From NCBI GenBank assembly GCA_028279875.1, contig JANQMU010000011.1, forward strand, positions 1 through 64,000: a stretch of DNA of 64,000 nt, read 5' to 3'. Source of the DNA: Rhizobiaceae bacterium. GTDB taxonomy: Bacteria; Pseudomonadota; Alphaproteobacteria; Rhizobiales; Rhizobiaceae. Of this stretch, positions 40,806 to 48,609 are shown one piece after another. A program made the position numbers and the translations under genes. The notes below the pieces were generated by a model. It ran no database searches and was not told where the DNA came from. It worked only from the letters and a program-made list of their open reading frames with translations. The stretch's first letter is position 1. Every line of letters begins with the position of its first letter.

Positions 40806-42064
40806 AGGATATTCTCCGAATTGTAGGCGCGTGCGGCGTCCGTGATGCTGGCTGGTGTGCCAAACCGCTCGGCATTCAGGATCAGGTCACGTCCGAACAT
40901 GAGATTGCGCGCCTCCAGGCGCGCGCGGACCGTTGGGTCTTCTATTTCCTCGAAATCGGCATTGTGTGCGAGCGAAAGCACCCTGCGGTGCATTTCGATA
41001 CCGCAGAAACCGACTGCGTCCCGCATAAAGCTTTTCAGGTAATTGGTGACGGCAATCTCGGATGATTGACCGGCATCCTCGAAAAGCGAACGCGGATACA
41101 GGATTCCCGTCCGCTCCGTGTTCCACAGACGCCTGAACTCCTGGTCGAAATTGTCGAAGACCCCCTCAATCGTGCCGAGGATCCACGCCTGGTAGGAATC
41201 AAGATCGCCGTCGGCGCGATGGGCCGGCTGGCTGAAATAGGCCATCAGGAAATTTGCGACCAGCATGCCGAGGTCGAAACCCATCGGTCCGTAAATGCCG
41301 AATTCCGGATCTATGATCCTTGTTTCGGAATCCGTGCACATGATCGAACCGGTATGGAGATCGCCGTGCAGCATGGTTTCGGCATTGGCAGAAAACCTGG
41401 CGAACAGCTGCTGCACCGCGGCTTTGAGTTCAACATCCGCGCGAAGGCGGTCCACGATGGGGTCAAGGCCGGCCGTATGATGGTTCATTTCGGCCGCGAA
41501 ATAGGGATCGCAGAAGACCAGGTTCTCGGTTATTTCCGTAATCTTGACGTTGCCCAAGAACAGGGCCGCATCCGCCTTGCGGTCTGCCGTGTCCATCGAA
41601 AGGTCCGATCCCCTGAACGCCGTGCGGGCGCAGAACCGCCCGAGAACGCTGGCAAGGTCGTCGACGGATTCCCCTTTGATGAGCTTGCCCCGCAGGATTG
41701 TATGCGGGCTGAGATACTCCATGACGATCATCGCTTGCGCGTCGTCAAAATAGTAGATCTCCGGCACCGAACCGGGATCTCGTAACGCCTGCCGGGTCAG
41801 CGCGTTGTACTCGAAGAACGCCCGGTAAAGAGGCAGCGGCCAGCCCTCACCGACCAGCCGGGCATAGGGCAGCGCCTGTTTGACCACGACGGCGCCCGCC
41901 GAACCTTCCACGATGAAGACCAGATTGAGGTTGCCGTCGCCGACTTCCTTCACCTTCCAGCCTGAAGGGTCAGGGCCGACATTTTGTTTCAGTGGATCGA
42001 GATCTCCAAGCCTTCTGCAGAGAGTCTCCGAGGTGAGTGGAGAATAGTTTTCGGATACATTCAC
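40802..42064 (-). CDS. mtnK: S-methyl-5-thioribose kinase (420 aa)
   Basis: Phosphorylates methylthioribose at C1 with ATP; the MTR-kinase family has an aminoglycoside-kinase-like fold. Key segments are VKEVGDGNLNLVFIV (nucleotide loop), VVKQALPY (Lys), MLHGDLHTGSIM (catalytic Asp) and RIIDPEFGIYGPMGFD (metal site). The start is GTG at 42064, with GGAG 9 bases upstream, matching the N-terminal length of the paralogue at 52160-53419; the longer frame adds 28 residues with no family support. It is the first gene of the operon mtnK-mtnA-aldolase/SDR-RPE-lsrF. A candidate SorC site and an IS6 remnant lie immediately upstream. Confidence 0.93.
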   Translation of the reverse strand: MNVSENYSPLTSETLCRRLGDLDPLKQNVGPDPSGWKVKEVGDGNLNLVFIVEGSAGAVVVKQALPYARLVGEGWPLPLYRAFFEYNALTRQALRDPGSVPEIYYFDDAQAMIVMEYLSPHTILRGKLIKGESVDDLASVLGRFCARTAFRGSDLSMDTADRKADAALFLGNVKITEITENLVFCDPYFAAEMNHHTAGLDPIVDRLRADVELKAAVQQLFARFSANAETMLHGDLHTGSIMCTDSETRIIDPEFGIYGPMGFDLGMLVANFLMAYFSQPAHRADGDLDSYQAWILGTIEGVFDNFDQEFRRLWNTERTGILYPRSLFEDAGQSSEIAVTNYLKSFMRDAVGFCGIEMHRRVLSLAHNADFEEIEDPTVRARLEARNLMFGRDLILNAERFGTPASITDAARAYNSENIL

Positions 42065-42161
42065 GGCGTTTTTCTCCGAAGTAATCGAGCGATTTCCAAC
42101 GCGACATCGCATGACGCTTCGAAGGGTACATTGCACTGAATTAGACAAGAGTCAACTGCAA

Positions 42162-42175
42162 TGACATTAGTTCAA
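42162..42175. promoter_or_regulatory. Candidate SorC operator upstream of mtnK
   Basis: TGACATTAGTTCAA lies 98 bases before the mtnK start. It differs by one base from the TGACATTTGTTCAA form before the importer operon. Confidence 0.45.
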
Positions 42176-42184
42176 ATTCGTTAA

Positions 42185-42428
42185 TTCTGTCGCAAAGTTC
42201 CAGGTCGTATCCCGGTTTGAATAGACACGACCAAGTTTCACAATTCCTTCCTGAACGGCCTTCTTTCTCAGTAATCAGCGGGTTTTCAGAAAGCTTTGGA
42301 TGACAACTATGACGGCGGATTTCAAAGGCGCGCACTATTCGAAAGACGTGATCCCGTACGCCGTGTTTTGCTATGTTCGCTATGCCGTTTCATATCGCGA
42401 ACTGAAAGAAATCATGACTGATCATTAG
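42185..42428 (+). mobile_element. IS6-family insertion sequence remnant (left end)
   Basis: TTCTGTCGCAAAGTT (42185-42199) matches the typical inner part of IS6-family terminal repeats (CTGTTGCAAA type). About 100 bases further the first codons of an IS6-type transposase begin, which is the normal spacing. The rest of the element and the right end are missing. Confidence 0.65.
42300..42428 (+). pseudogene. Truncated IS6-family transposase N-terminus (42 codons)
   Basis: The frame reads MTADFKGAHYSKDVIPYAV then CYVRYAVSYRELKEIM before a stop. This is the conserved N-terminus of IS6-family transposases (pattern F.G.H.....I...V..Y.RY..SYR.LEE.M). The DDE catalytic domain is absent, so it is inactive. 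Confidence 0.8.
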
Positions 42429-42750
42429 GCAACGACGGCTTCCTGGGTTTGATTTCCGGCCGCATGCAGCGGGCCCGTGTTCATGTATCGTTACGGTGAC
42501 CGCTTGGTGCTGGCGATCGCGCGCGGCGTCCACGCACCCGGCACGTGTGTCAAACCCGAAACAATGCGATGTGCAACCGAGGGGCTCTTCCAGCGATCGG
42601 GGAGCCGAAGGACCCGGATCAGTCACATCGCCTCTCACAGCCGCCGGGTTTGGTCACCAGAGGGTTGGATCAGTTCACTTCAGATCGGATTCCACTCACT
42701 GCCATTCAGCTTTTGAGCAGGAGCAATTTCAATTCAAACAGCCCAGATGT

Positions 42751-43683
42751 TCAGTCCCAGGAAGCTCCTGATTCAAACGTATGGAAAAAGCGGGCTTTGA
42801 GAGCTTCAGCGTCAACGTCCACACAGACGCAAGCGGGGTTTCCTCGACCCGGCACGGTGCGGCCGGCCTCGTCACCCTCCAGTGTTACCGTCAACGCGGT
42901 ATTCTCAAACTGAAAGAGCTCCGGGGCAACGCACGCTATCACTGCTGTGGGATCATGAATGGCGCACCCTGGATAGCCGCGGCTTTCGTAGTGCGAGATG
43001 TAGTCGCCGGATGCCGCTTCCAGAAAACCGCCATGGTCTGGGTGACGTGCAGCCAGCGAGGCGAAATCCGCCCGGTCTGCAAAGATCTTCATCGTGACGT
43101 CGAGTCCGACGACGGTCACTTTGATCCCGGACGCCAGCACTTCGGCAAGCGCATGGGGGTCCTGAAACGTATTGGCCTCTGCGAATGGTGTGACATTTCC
43201 CTTTGCGTAAACCGCACCTCCCATCATGACGATGGAAGCAACATGCTTCGCAAAATCGGAGTGTCTGCGCAGGGTATTGGCCAGATTCGTAACGGGCCCG
43301 AGCGCACAGACCGTGACCTCTCCGGGATTTTCGCGCGCAACGCGCGCCAAAAAATCGGCCGCATCTTCGTCAGCCTTCGTACGATCGGGAACCACAGGCG
43401 GAACCGGTCCAAACTCTTCTTCACCGTGAATTTCCGCTGTAGTTTCAGGGTCAAGAGGAGGCACAACACCGGGCCGGCTTGCGCCTTGTGCCACCGCAAC
43501 ATCCAAACCAGCCAATTCGCAAAGGCGGAGTGCATTGCGCGTGGCCTTGTCAACGCACACATTTCCAAAAACCGTCGTTAACCCCAGAAGCTGGATGGAC
43601 CTGTCGTGAGCGGCATACAAAACCGCCATGGCGTCATCCACACCCGGGTCTGTGTCGATGAGCATCTTCTTTGGCTTACGCAT
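42751..43683 (-). CDS. Nucleoside hydrolase (310 aa)
   Basis: Canonical inosine-uridine-preferring nucleoside hydrolase family member. The calcium site motif DTDPGVDDA lies at residues 10-18, the TVFGN segment follows, MMGGAV sits mid-protein, and the distal CAIHDPTAV supplies the His-Asp pair. Length is typical. It hydrolyses N-glycosidic bonds, releasing pentose and base; base preference cannot be read. The start overlaps the ABC permease stop by 8 bp, so it closes the operon of GntR, sulfatase, binding protein, ATPase and permease. All active-site residues are kept, unlike the divergent paralogue at 30564-31604. Confidence 0.93.
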   Translation of the reverse strand: MRKPKKMLIDTDPGVDDAMAVLYAAHDRSIQLLGLTTVFGNVCVDKATRNALRLCELAGLDVAVAQGASRPGVVPPLDPETTAEIHGEEEFGPVPPVVPDRTKADEDAADFLARVARENPGEVTVCALGPVTNLANTLRRHSDFAKHVASIVMMGGAVYAKGNVTPFAEANTFQDPHALAEVLASGIKVTVVGLDVTMKIFADRADFASLAARHPDHGGFLEAASGDYISHYESRGYPGCAIHDPTAVIACVAPELFQFENTALTVTLEGDEAGRTVPGRGNPACVCVDVDAEALKARFFHTFESGASWD

Positions 43684-44428
43684 CTTGCCACCGCAAGACC
43701 CGCTTCCTCAACCAAACGACCAGGAGATAGTTGCCCAATCCCAAAACAGCAGCAATCAGCGTCACGCCATACAAGACATCCGCCCGGTATCCTTCCATTG
43801 CCGTAACGATCAGATACCCCAGGCCAGAGCGGGAAAAGAAGAACTCCGCCACAATCGCGGCAATGATCGATCCGGTAAATGCCACCTCATGTGCGGCCAT
43901 GTAGTATGGGATGGCCGACGGCCAACGCACTTTCCAGAACACTTGCCAACGCGATGCGTTGAGGCAGTGCATTCGATCCAACAAGACCTGATCCGCAGCC
44001 CGCAGGCCCGCAACAACATTCGCAAGGACCGGAAAGAATGTCACGAGAAATACAATGATGAACTTCGGCAGGTTGGTTGTTCCAAGCGTGATGACAAGGA
44101 TAGGCGCGATCACGACAAATGGGATGTTCTTGATCACGATGAACCAAGGCATCAGAAAAGTCTGCACGGAGGGCAAATAGACAAACAGGACTGCGACCGA
44201 GATGGCAAAAAGATTGGCAAAGGCATAACCGACCAACGCGCCATACATTGTCACGCCGGTTTGATAGAGAAAGTTCGACCATTCCGCGCCAAGCGTATGG
44301 AAAACGATTTCCGGGCCGGGAAGGATAAAGGGCTGCAGGCCTGATAGAGAAACTGCCAGCTGCCATAGGATCGGCAGTGATATGATCATCAGAACGTAGC
44401 CAAGTCGTTCTCGTGCGACATTCGTCAT
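43676..44428 (-). CDS. ABC transporter permease, SsuC/TauC/ThiX-type (250 aa)
   Basis: Inner-membrane permease of the nitrate/sulfonate/taurine/thiamine-precursor import family, with about six hydrophobic segments. The coupling segment is DQVLLDRMHCLNASRWQVF followed by WKVRWPSAIPYYMA, where the usual EAA motif is weakly kept. The start overlaps the ATPase stop (ATGA). Together with the NMT1-like binding protein it makes a complete importer. Confidence 0.9.
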   Translation of the reverse strand: MTNVARERLGYVLMIISLPILWQLAVSLSGLQPFILPGPEIVFHTLGAEWSNFLYQTGVTMYGALVGYAFANLFAISVAVLFVYLPSVQTFLMPWFIVIKNIPFVVIAPILVITLGTTNLPKFIIVFLVTFFPVLANVVAGLRAADQVLLDRMHCLNASRWQVFWKVRWPSAIPYYMAAHEVAFTGSIIAAIVAEFFFSRSGLGYLIVTAMEGYRADVLYGVTLIAAVLGLGNYLLVVWLRKRVLRWQDA

Positions 44429-45177
44429 AGGTTCTCCACCTCATAGAGCAGCCTGCGTACCTCGAGGACCTTTTCGGCAAATGACGGTTTGGTTTTTAGC
44501 TCGCGTTTGCGCGGGCGCGGGAACCCCACTTCGACGATCGTGCTGATCCGACCGGGACGTGGGGCGAGAATGACCACACGATCCGCAAGCATGACGGCCT
44601 CGTCGATGGAGTGGGTCACCAGGATGGTCGTCTTCGGATGGTCGATCAGCACTTCGCCAAGGAACTCGCACATAAACTCGCGTGTCATCTCGTCGAGTGC
44701 ACCGAAAGGTTCGTCCATCATCAAAAACGGCGGATTATGGACCATTGCCGCGGCGATGTTGACCCGTTGTTGCATGCCTCCGGACAGCTGGTGTGGATAG
44801 TGGGCCTTGAACGCGCCAAGGCCAAACTTTTCGAGCAGTCCAGAGGGCGTTAGCGGTGTCTTGACTCCGGTAATATCCAGCGTCATCTGCACGTTCTGCA
44901 AAGACGTGCGGGATGGGACCAGAGCTGCGCGCTGAAAAACGATGCCCAGCTTATTCTTACGTCGAACACGCTCGGGCGTTTCACCGCCGATCAGAATTTC
45001 TCCCGAGCTAGCCGTTTCAAGGGAAAGGACATGCCTCAGCAATGTGGTCTTTCCACACCCGGAGGGTCCAATGAGGGCAATGAACTCACCCTCCTGGATC
45101 TCCAGATCAATCCCCTTGAGCGCCTCTATCTCTCCAAAGGACTTCGAGAGTTGACGCAGCTGAATGGCTGGTTCCAT
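44425..45177 (-). CDS. ABC transporter ATP-binding protein, SsuB/TauB-type (250 aa)
   Basis: Walker A GPSGCGKTT, Q-loop QRAALVPS, signature LSGGMQQRV, Walker B FLMMDEPFGALDEMT and H-loop VTHSIDEAV are all present. Length is standard for single-domain SsuB/TauB ATPases. ATG at 45177, five bases after the binding-protein stop, is preferred over the TTG at 45192 that lies inside the preceding gene. It powers the permease encoded next. Confidence 0.92.
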   Translation of the reverse strand: MEPAIQLRQLSKSFGEIEALKGIDLEIQEGEFIALIGPSGCGKTTLLRHVLSLETASSGEILIGGETPERVRRKNKLGIVFQRAALVPSRTSLQNVQMTLDITGVKTPLTPSGLLEKFGLGAFKAHYPHQLSGGMQQRVNIAAAMVHNPPFLMMDEPFGALDEMTREFMCEFLGEVLIDHPKTTILVTHSIDEAVMLADRVVILAPRPGRISTIVEVGFPRPRKRELKTKPSFAEKVLEVRRLLYEVENL

Positions 45178-45182
45178 CGGGT

Positions 45183-46247
45183 TCAGTTGCAATTGACTGT
45201 TGGCAGGAAACCGTATTGCACCAGCGTTGCGGTGTTTTCATTCCAAGCCGCGAAATCCGTTTCAAGAAGCCGATTGTCACCCTTTGTCACAAGTGGTGCT
45301 TGTTGTTCATAACGGTGCAGAACCATGTCTTTGGTCAAGTGCGGTGCGTCGATGGCATGTTTCAGCACATTGTCTGCCGAAGCACCCGGGTTTTCGAGCA
45401 TAAAGTCGATCCCGCGATGTACCGCGCGCATAAACCGTTCGCCCAATTCCGGATTCTCGGCAATATCCTCTTTCATCATGACGATCGTATCGGGAAAGTC
45501 TTCGAACCCGTGGGGACCCCACATCAGGGCGTTCCACTCATAACCTTGTGCCGCGATGGCGCGCGTCTGGTTGAAGATCCAGCCGAAGTAGAAATCGGCA
45601 GCACCCGCAAACAGCGCGTCTGGCGTGAAGCCGGCTTTGATCACCGTAACATCTTCTTCTTCCAGGCCTGCCTTGCCCAAGAGGATCGGCAAATGCTCAA
45701 GGAAAGGGCCGCCAGCGACAACGCGTCCTTTGAGATCCTGGGGAGTCAGTTCCTTTCCGAGGAGATCCTCGCTGATTGTCAGGAAGGCAGCAGGGGCGCC
45801 TTTTAGCACGGAACCAACGGACGTAATGCCTTCAATGGGTGTGGGCGATGTGATGGCACGCGGGAGATAAGAACCGGCTGAGGTCACCGCGATATCCACG
45901 ACGCCCCCGCCCAGCGTTTGCACGTGGTTCTTGCCTGGACCACCGGGGACCAGTTCAACGTCAATTCCTTCATCATCGAAATAGCCTTCTTCAATCGCAT
46001 TGTAGAAATGCGAATGGCTGTCATCAAAAATCCAGGACAGACCGACTCGTATTTTGACCCTGTCATCCATGGGTTGAATGTCCGCGAGGTCCGCATCGGA
46101 GGGTAGCAATGCGTTTGTCACATAGCTCTGCGCGGGTACGACCCTCTCCACGCAGGCAAGCGCTTCTTCATAGCTCATCTTGGCGCCAGCCAATGCCGGA
46201 CCGGCAAAAACGGCGGTTGCCAGAATAATAATAGATGTCCGTTTCAT
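45183..46247 (-). CDS. NMT1/THI5-like periplasmic binding protein (354 aa)
   Basis: The signal peptide is MKRTSIIILATAVFAGPALA. The start at 46247 is fixed by GGGAGA 7 bases upstream; the longer frame adds 76 residues without family support. The mature part follows the NMT1/SsuA-like pattern: VRVGLSWIFDDSHSHFYNAI-type opening, EEGYFDDEGIDVELVPGG, a GGGVVDIAVTSAG turn, and RVVAGGPFLEHLP. Relatives bind thiamine pyrimidine precursors, riboflavin, sulfonates or pyrimidines. With a nucleoside hydrolase and a sulfatase in the same operon, a modified nucleoside or aromatic base derivative is plausible. Confidence 0.88.
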   Translation of the reverse strand: MKRTSIIILATAVFAGPALAGAKMSYEEALACVERVVPAQSYVTNALLPSDADLADIQPMDDRVKIRVGLSWIFDDSHSHFYNAIEEGYFDDEGIDVELVPGGPGKNHVQTLGGGVVDIAVTSAGSYLPRAITSPTPIEGITSVGSVLKGAPAAFLTISEDLLGKELTPQDLKGRVVAGGPFLEHLPILLGKAGLEEEDVTVIKAGFTPDALFAGAADFYFGWIFNQTRAIAAQGYEWNALMWGPHGFEDFPDTIVMMKEDIAENPELGERFMRAVHRGIDFMLENPGASADNVLKHAIDAPHLTKDMVLHRYEQQAPLVTKGDNRLLETDFAAWNENTATLVQYGFLPTVNCN

Positions 46248-46272
46248 ACTGTGTTCTCCCTTTTGGTTTGTA

Positions 46273-47616
46273 TTAGCGCCAGGCCTCGAATTGATTGAAC
46301 ATCGGTTCTCCGAAGAATTCATCGACGTTTGGCGAGCGTTTCTCGAATTGCGCGAAATGTGCCGCCAATTGCGACCGCAAACCCCATGCAATTGCGGGTT
46401 CCTCATCAATGAGATTGCGAGCCTCGCCTTCCCGCAGGTCAAAAAGCGTATCCCGGCGATTCTCAAAGCGTGCAATGAGTTTGTGCGTTTTTGTCCGGAT
46501 CATTCGCGCTGTGCCATATTCACCATATTGGGCATCGCGCCAATCGGCGGTGGGGCCCTGCAAGACGGGCCACAACGCCCGTCCGGGATAGGGACCATTT
46601 TGCGGATTCAGCCCACCTGCGGTCGCCAGGGTCTGGAACAAATCCAGGTGATCCGCAAAGGCGGTCGAGCGTGACCCTGCCGGTACGTTCGGTCCGGCAA
46701 GGATCATCGGGATGCGGATACTCTCTTCGATCATGTTCTGAGGGCTGGTCGCGTTGCCTTTTCCCCATATTCCATGGTGGTCGAGGCAGAGCCCGTGATC
46801 GGACGTGAAGACTATCAATGTGTTATCCAGATCACCGGTCGCGTCCAGATGGTCCAGAATGCGGCCAAGGGCTTCGTCTATTGCGGTCACGGCTGCGTAA
46901 TACTGGGCCTTTGCCCGGCGCTTGCTGTCCTCGTTCGCCCGGGGAAACTCCATGTTCTTGATGTTGCCTTCAAAAACACGCTCGGCGCTTGGGATGTCGC
47001 GAAAGCACGCATCACGATAGAGTGCCACAAGGCGCTCTGGTTGATCTTCCCAGGGTGAGTGCGTGGCATAAAATCCTGTGAAGTGGAAAAACGGTTTGTC
47101 CTTGGGCCGGTCGCGCAAGAATGCAACGGTGCGGTCCGCGATCAGCTGGGTCAGGTAACCTCCCGGAGCGCGCAAAGTGCCATTGTCGCAAAACCGGTTG
47201 GCTTCGCGGTGATAGATCGGATAGTCGCCAGCCAACGCGAACCAATCGTCAAATCCGGGTTGTGGCTCGTAATCCCGGCCAATGTGCCACTTCCCTGACA
47301 GCCCGGTGTGGTAGCCTGCGGAATGCAGCATTTCTGGCAGTGTCGTGAAGTCGCGCATCCATGCGCGGCCGTTGAACCGGTCAGCGGAGTTCAGATAATC
47401 ATGTAGCCCGTGCTGTGTCGGCAGGAGCCCGGTCATGAAGCTCGCTCGCGCCGGCGAACACACAGGGACGGGCGTGAACGCGTTCTCCATGACGGCTCCA
47501 TGCGCCGCCAGCGCGTTCACGGACGGAGTGTGGATCTCGGAATTTCCATAGGATGGCAGCGCCCATTGCCCATGGTCATCGTTAAAGATGACGAGTATGT
47601 TCGGCCGCCCGCTCAT
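46273..47616 (-). CDS. Sulfatase-family hydrolase (447 aa)
   Basis: Type I sulfatase or alkaline-phosphatase-superfamily enzyme. The formylglycine motif C-S-P-A-R lies at residues 53-57, metal ligands sit in NDDHGQ (12-17) and TSDHGLCLDHHG, and the KWHIG segment is present. It needs Cys53 converted to formylglycine by FGE or an anaerobic maturase, neither of which is in this window. The start at 47616 is fixed by a 4-bp overlap (ATGA) with the GntR gene; the longer frame would run inside that gene. No signal peptide is seen, so it is probably cytoplasmic and acts after import. Substrate could be a sulfate ester or, as some relatives do, a phosphate or phosphonate monoester. Confidence 0.9.
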   Translation of the reverse strand: MSGRPNILVIFNDDHGQWALPSYGNSEIHTPSVNALAAHGAVMENAFTPVPVCSPARASFMTGLLPTQHGLHDYLNSADRFNGRAWMRDFTTLPEMLHSAGYHTGLSGKWHIGRDYEPQPGFDDWFALAGDYPIYHREANRFCDNGTLRAPGGYLTQLIADRTVAFLRDRPKDKPFFHFTGFYATHSPWEDQPERLVALYRDACFRDIPSAERVFEGNIKNMEFPRANEDSKRRAKAQYYAAVTAIDEALGRILDHLDATGDLDNTLIVFTSDHGLCLDHHGIWGKGNATSPQNMIEESIRIPMILAGPNVPAGSRSTAFADHLDLFQTLATAGGLNPQNGPYPGRALWPVLQGPTADWRDAQYGEYGTARMIRTKTHKLIARFENRRDTLFDLREGEARNLIDEEPAIAWGLRSQLAAHFAQFEKRSPNVDEFFGEPMFNQFEAWR

Positions 47617-48344
47617 GGCGTCTTCGTTGCATGGATTGTGCCAGCAAACCGTATTGGAACGATGCCCGGAATGAAGAGCAATCGGGAAACAGCAAGAAGC
47701 TCCACTCTTTCCGAAAACATGTCCGTCGAGACAACGGTCAACGCGGCGCCGGGATCGCACTGCAGGTCTTCAGCCACTTGATCATCCGCCAGCATCGCGG
47801 AAACCGACGCGTTTTGCAGAAACCGTTCGGAACCCGTGTTGCGTGACAGAACGCGGATCAGGTTCCCATCAAACTCGGACCAATCGACCACCCACTCCTC
47901 GAGTCGGCCCTGAAGCAGGTAGTCCACAATGAAGGCGACCCGCCGCCCGTCAGCCGTCAAAGCACGTTCCAGGCGCACGAGTTTTGTATCGGATGGCAAA
48001 CGAAAGCGTTTGGCTATCTCGGGGTAGAGGATGTCTTTGGTGACCGTGATCCGCTCAACACCCGGTTTCTTTCCAGTGCTTTCTATCAACTCCGGAAGCG
48101 AAGTGGTGCGGACATACGTTGCAGGCGTGCATCTGAGGATCGTGCCGACGCCATGGCAACGTGCGACGACGCCTTCGCTTTCCAGTTGGATCATCGCTTC
48201 GCGCACAGTGTTTCGACTGACACCGTATTTCTCGGCGAGTTTGCCCTCGCTTGGAATGCGATCTCCTATTCCCAGGCCTTGATCCGCCAGGTTCGACAAA
48301 AGAGCGTCGCGCAACCGTTCGATTGTCGGGAGTTGTTTAAGCAT
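47613..48344 (-). CDS. GntR-family regulator with UTRA domain (HutC type, 243 aa)
   Basis: An N-terminal winged helix (IPSEGKLAEKYGVSRNTVRE, ~30-50) is followed by a UTRA effector domain (~90-240) with LVRLERALTADGRRVAFIVDY. Such repressors respond to small metabolites such as sugar-phosphates or urocanate. It is the first gene of the sulfatase-importer-nucleoside hydrolase operon. A perfect palindrome, TTGGACGTCCAA (48379-48390), lies 35 bases upstream and is a good candidate for its autoregulatory operator, which could also control the divergent guanine deaminase gene. Confidence 0.92.
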   Translation of the reverse strand: MLKQLPTIERLRDALLSNLADQGLGIGDRIPSEGKLAEKYGVSRNTVREAMIQLESEGVVARCHGVGTILRCTPATYVRTTSLPELIESTGKKPGVERITVTKDILYPEIAKRFRLPSDTKLVRLERALTADGRRVAFIVDYLLQGRLEEWVVDWSEFDGNLIRVLSRNTGSERFLQNASVSAMLADDQVAEDLQCDPGAALTVVSTDMFSERVELLAVSRLLFIPGIVPIRFAGTIHATKTP

Positions 48345-48378
48345 GGCTTGCCTTGGTGCAAATGCGTTCTTGTTTACA

Positions 48379-48390
48379 TTGGACGTCCAA
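48379..48390. promoter_or_regulatory. Palindromic operator candidate for the GntR regulator
   Basis: TTGGACGTCCAA is a perfect 12-bp palindrome in the 265-bp gap between the divergent gntR-type gene and the guanine deaminase gene. It lies 35 bases from the former start. Confidence 0.55.
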
Positions 48391-48609
48391 CCTATTTCTG
48401 CACATAATGATCGGAAATGCTAGAGGGTTCCCGATTGCGTTCAGAAAGTGAAATAAATGGGCGGCAATTGCCGAACGGGCTCCAAGGGCAGACCTCAAGG
48501 GCTGGAACCATCGCACAAAGAGGGCCAAGCGCTACGCCCTCGAGGAATCAGGTAGTTTGTTAGGCGCGCGCTTGCAGCAGATTTCTGAGGTTCAAAAGAG
48601 GAGGCCGGT

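Larger units (their letters stand above)
42065..42750. other. Intergenic region with operator candidate and IS6 remnant
   Basis: This holds the promoter region of the mtnK operon. ATTGCA (42130-42135) and TGCAAT (42157-42162) form spaced inverted half sites, and the SorC-like site follows at 42162-42175. The decayed IS6 end occupies 42185-42428. From 42,430 to 42,750 I see no gene, no second IS end and no clear hairpin. Confidence 0.5.

Noticed and set aside
39708-42064. Universal methionine salvage pathway
   Set aside because: mtnB, mtnC/mtnX and mtnD do not follow; the next gene is an aldolase-dehydrogenase.
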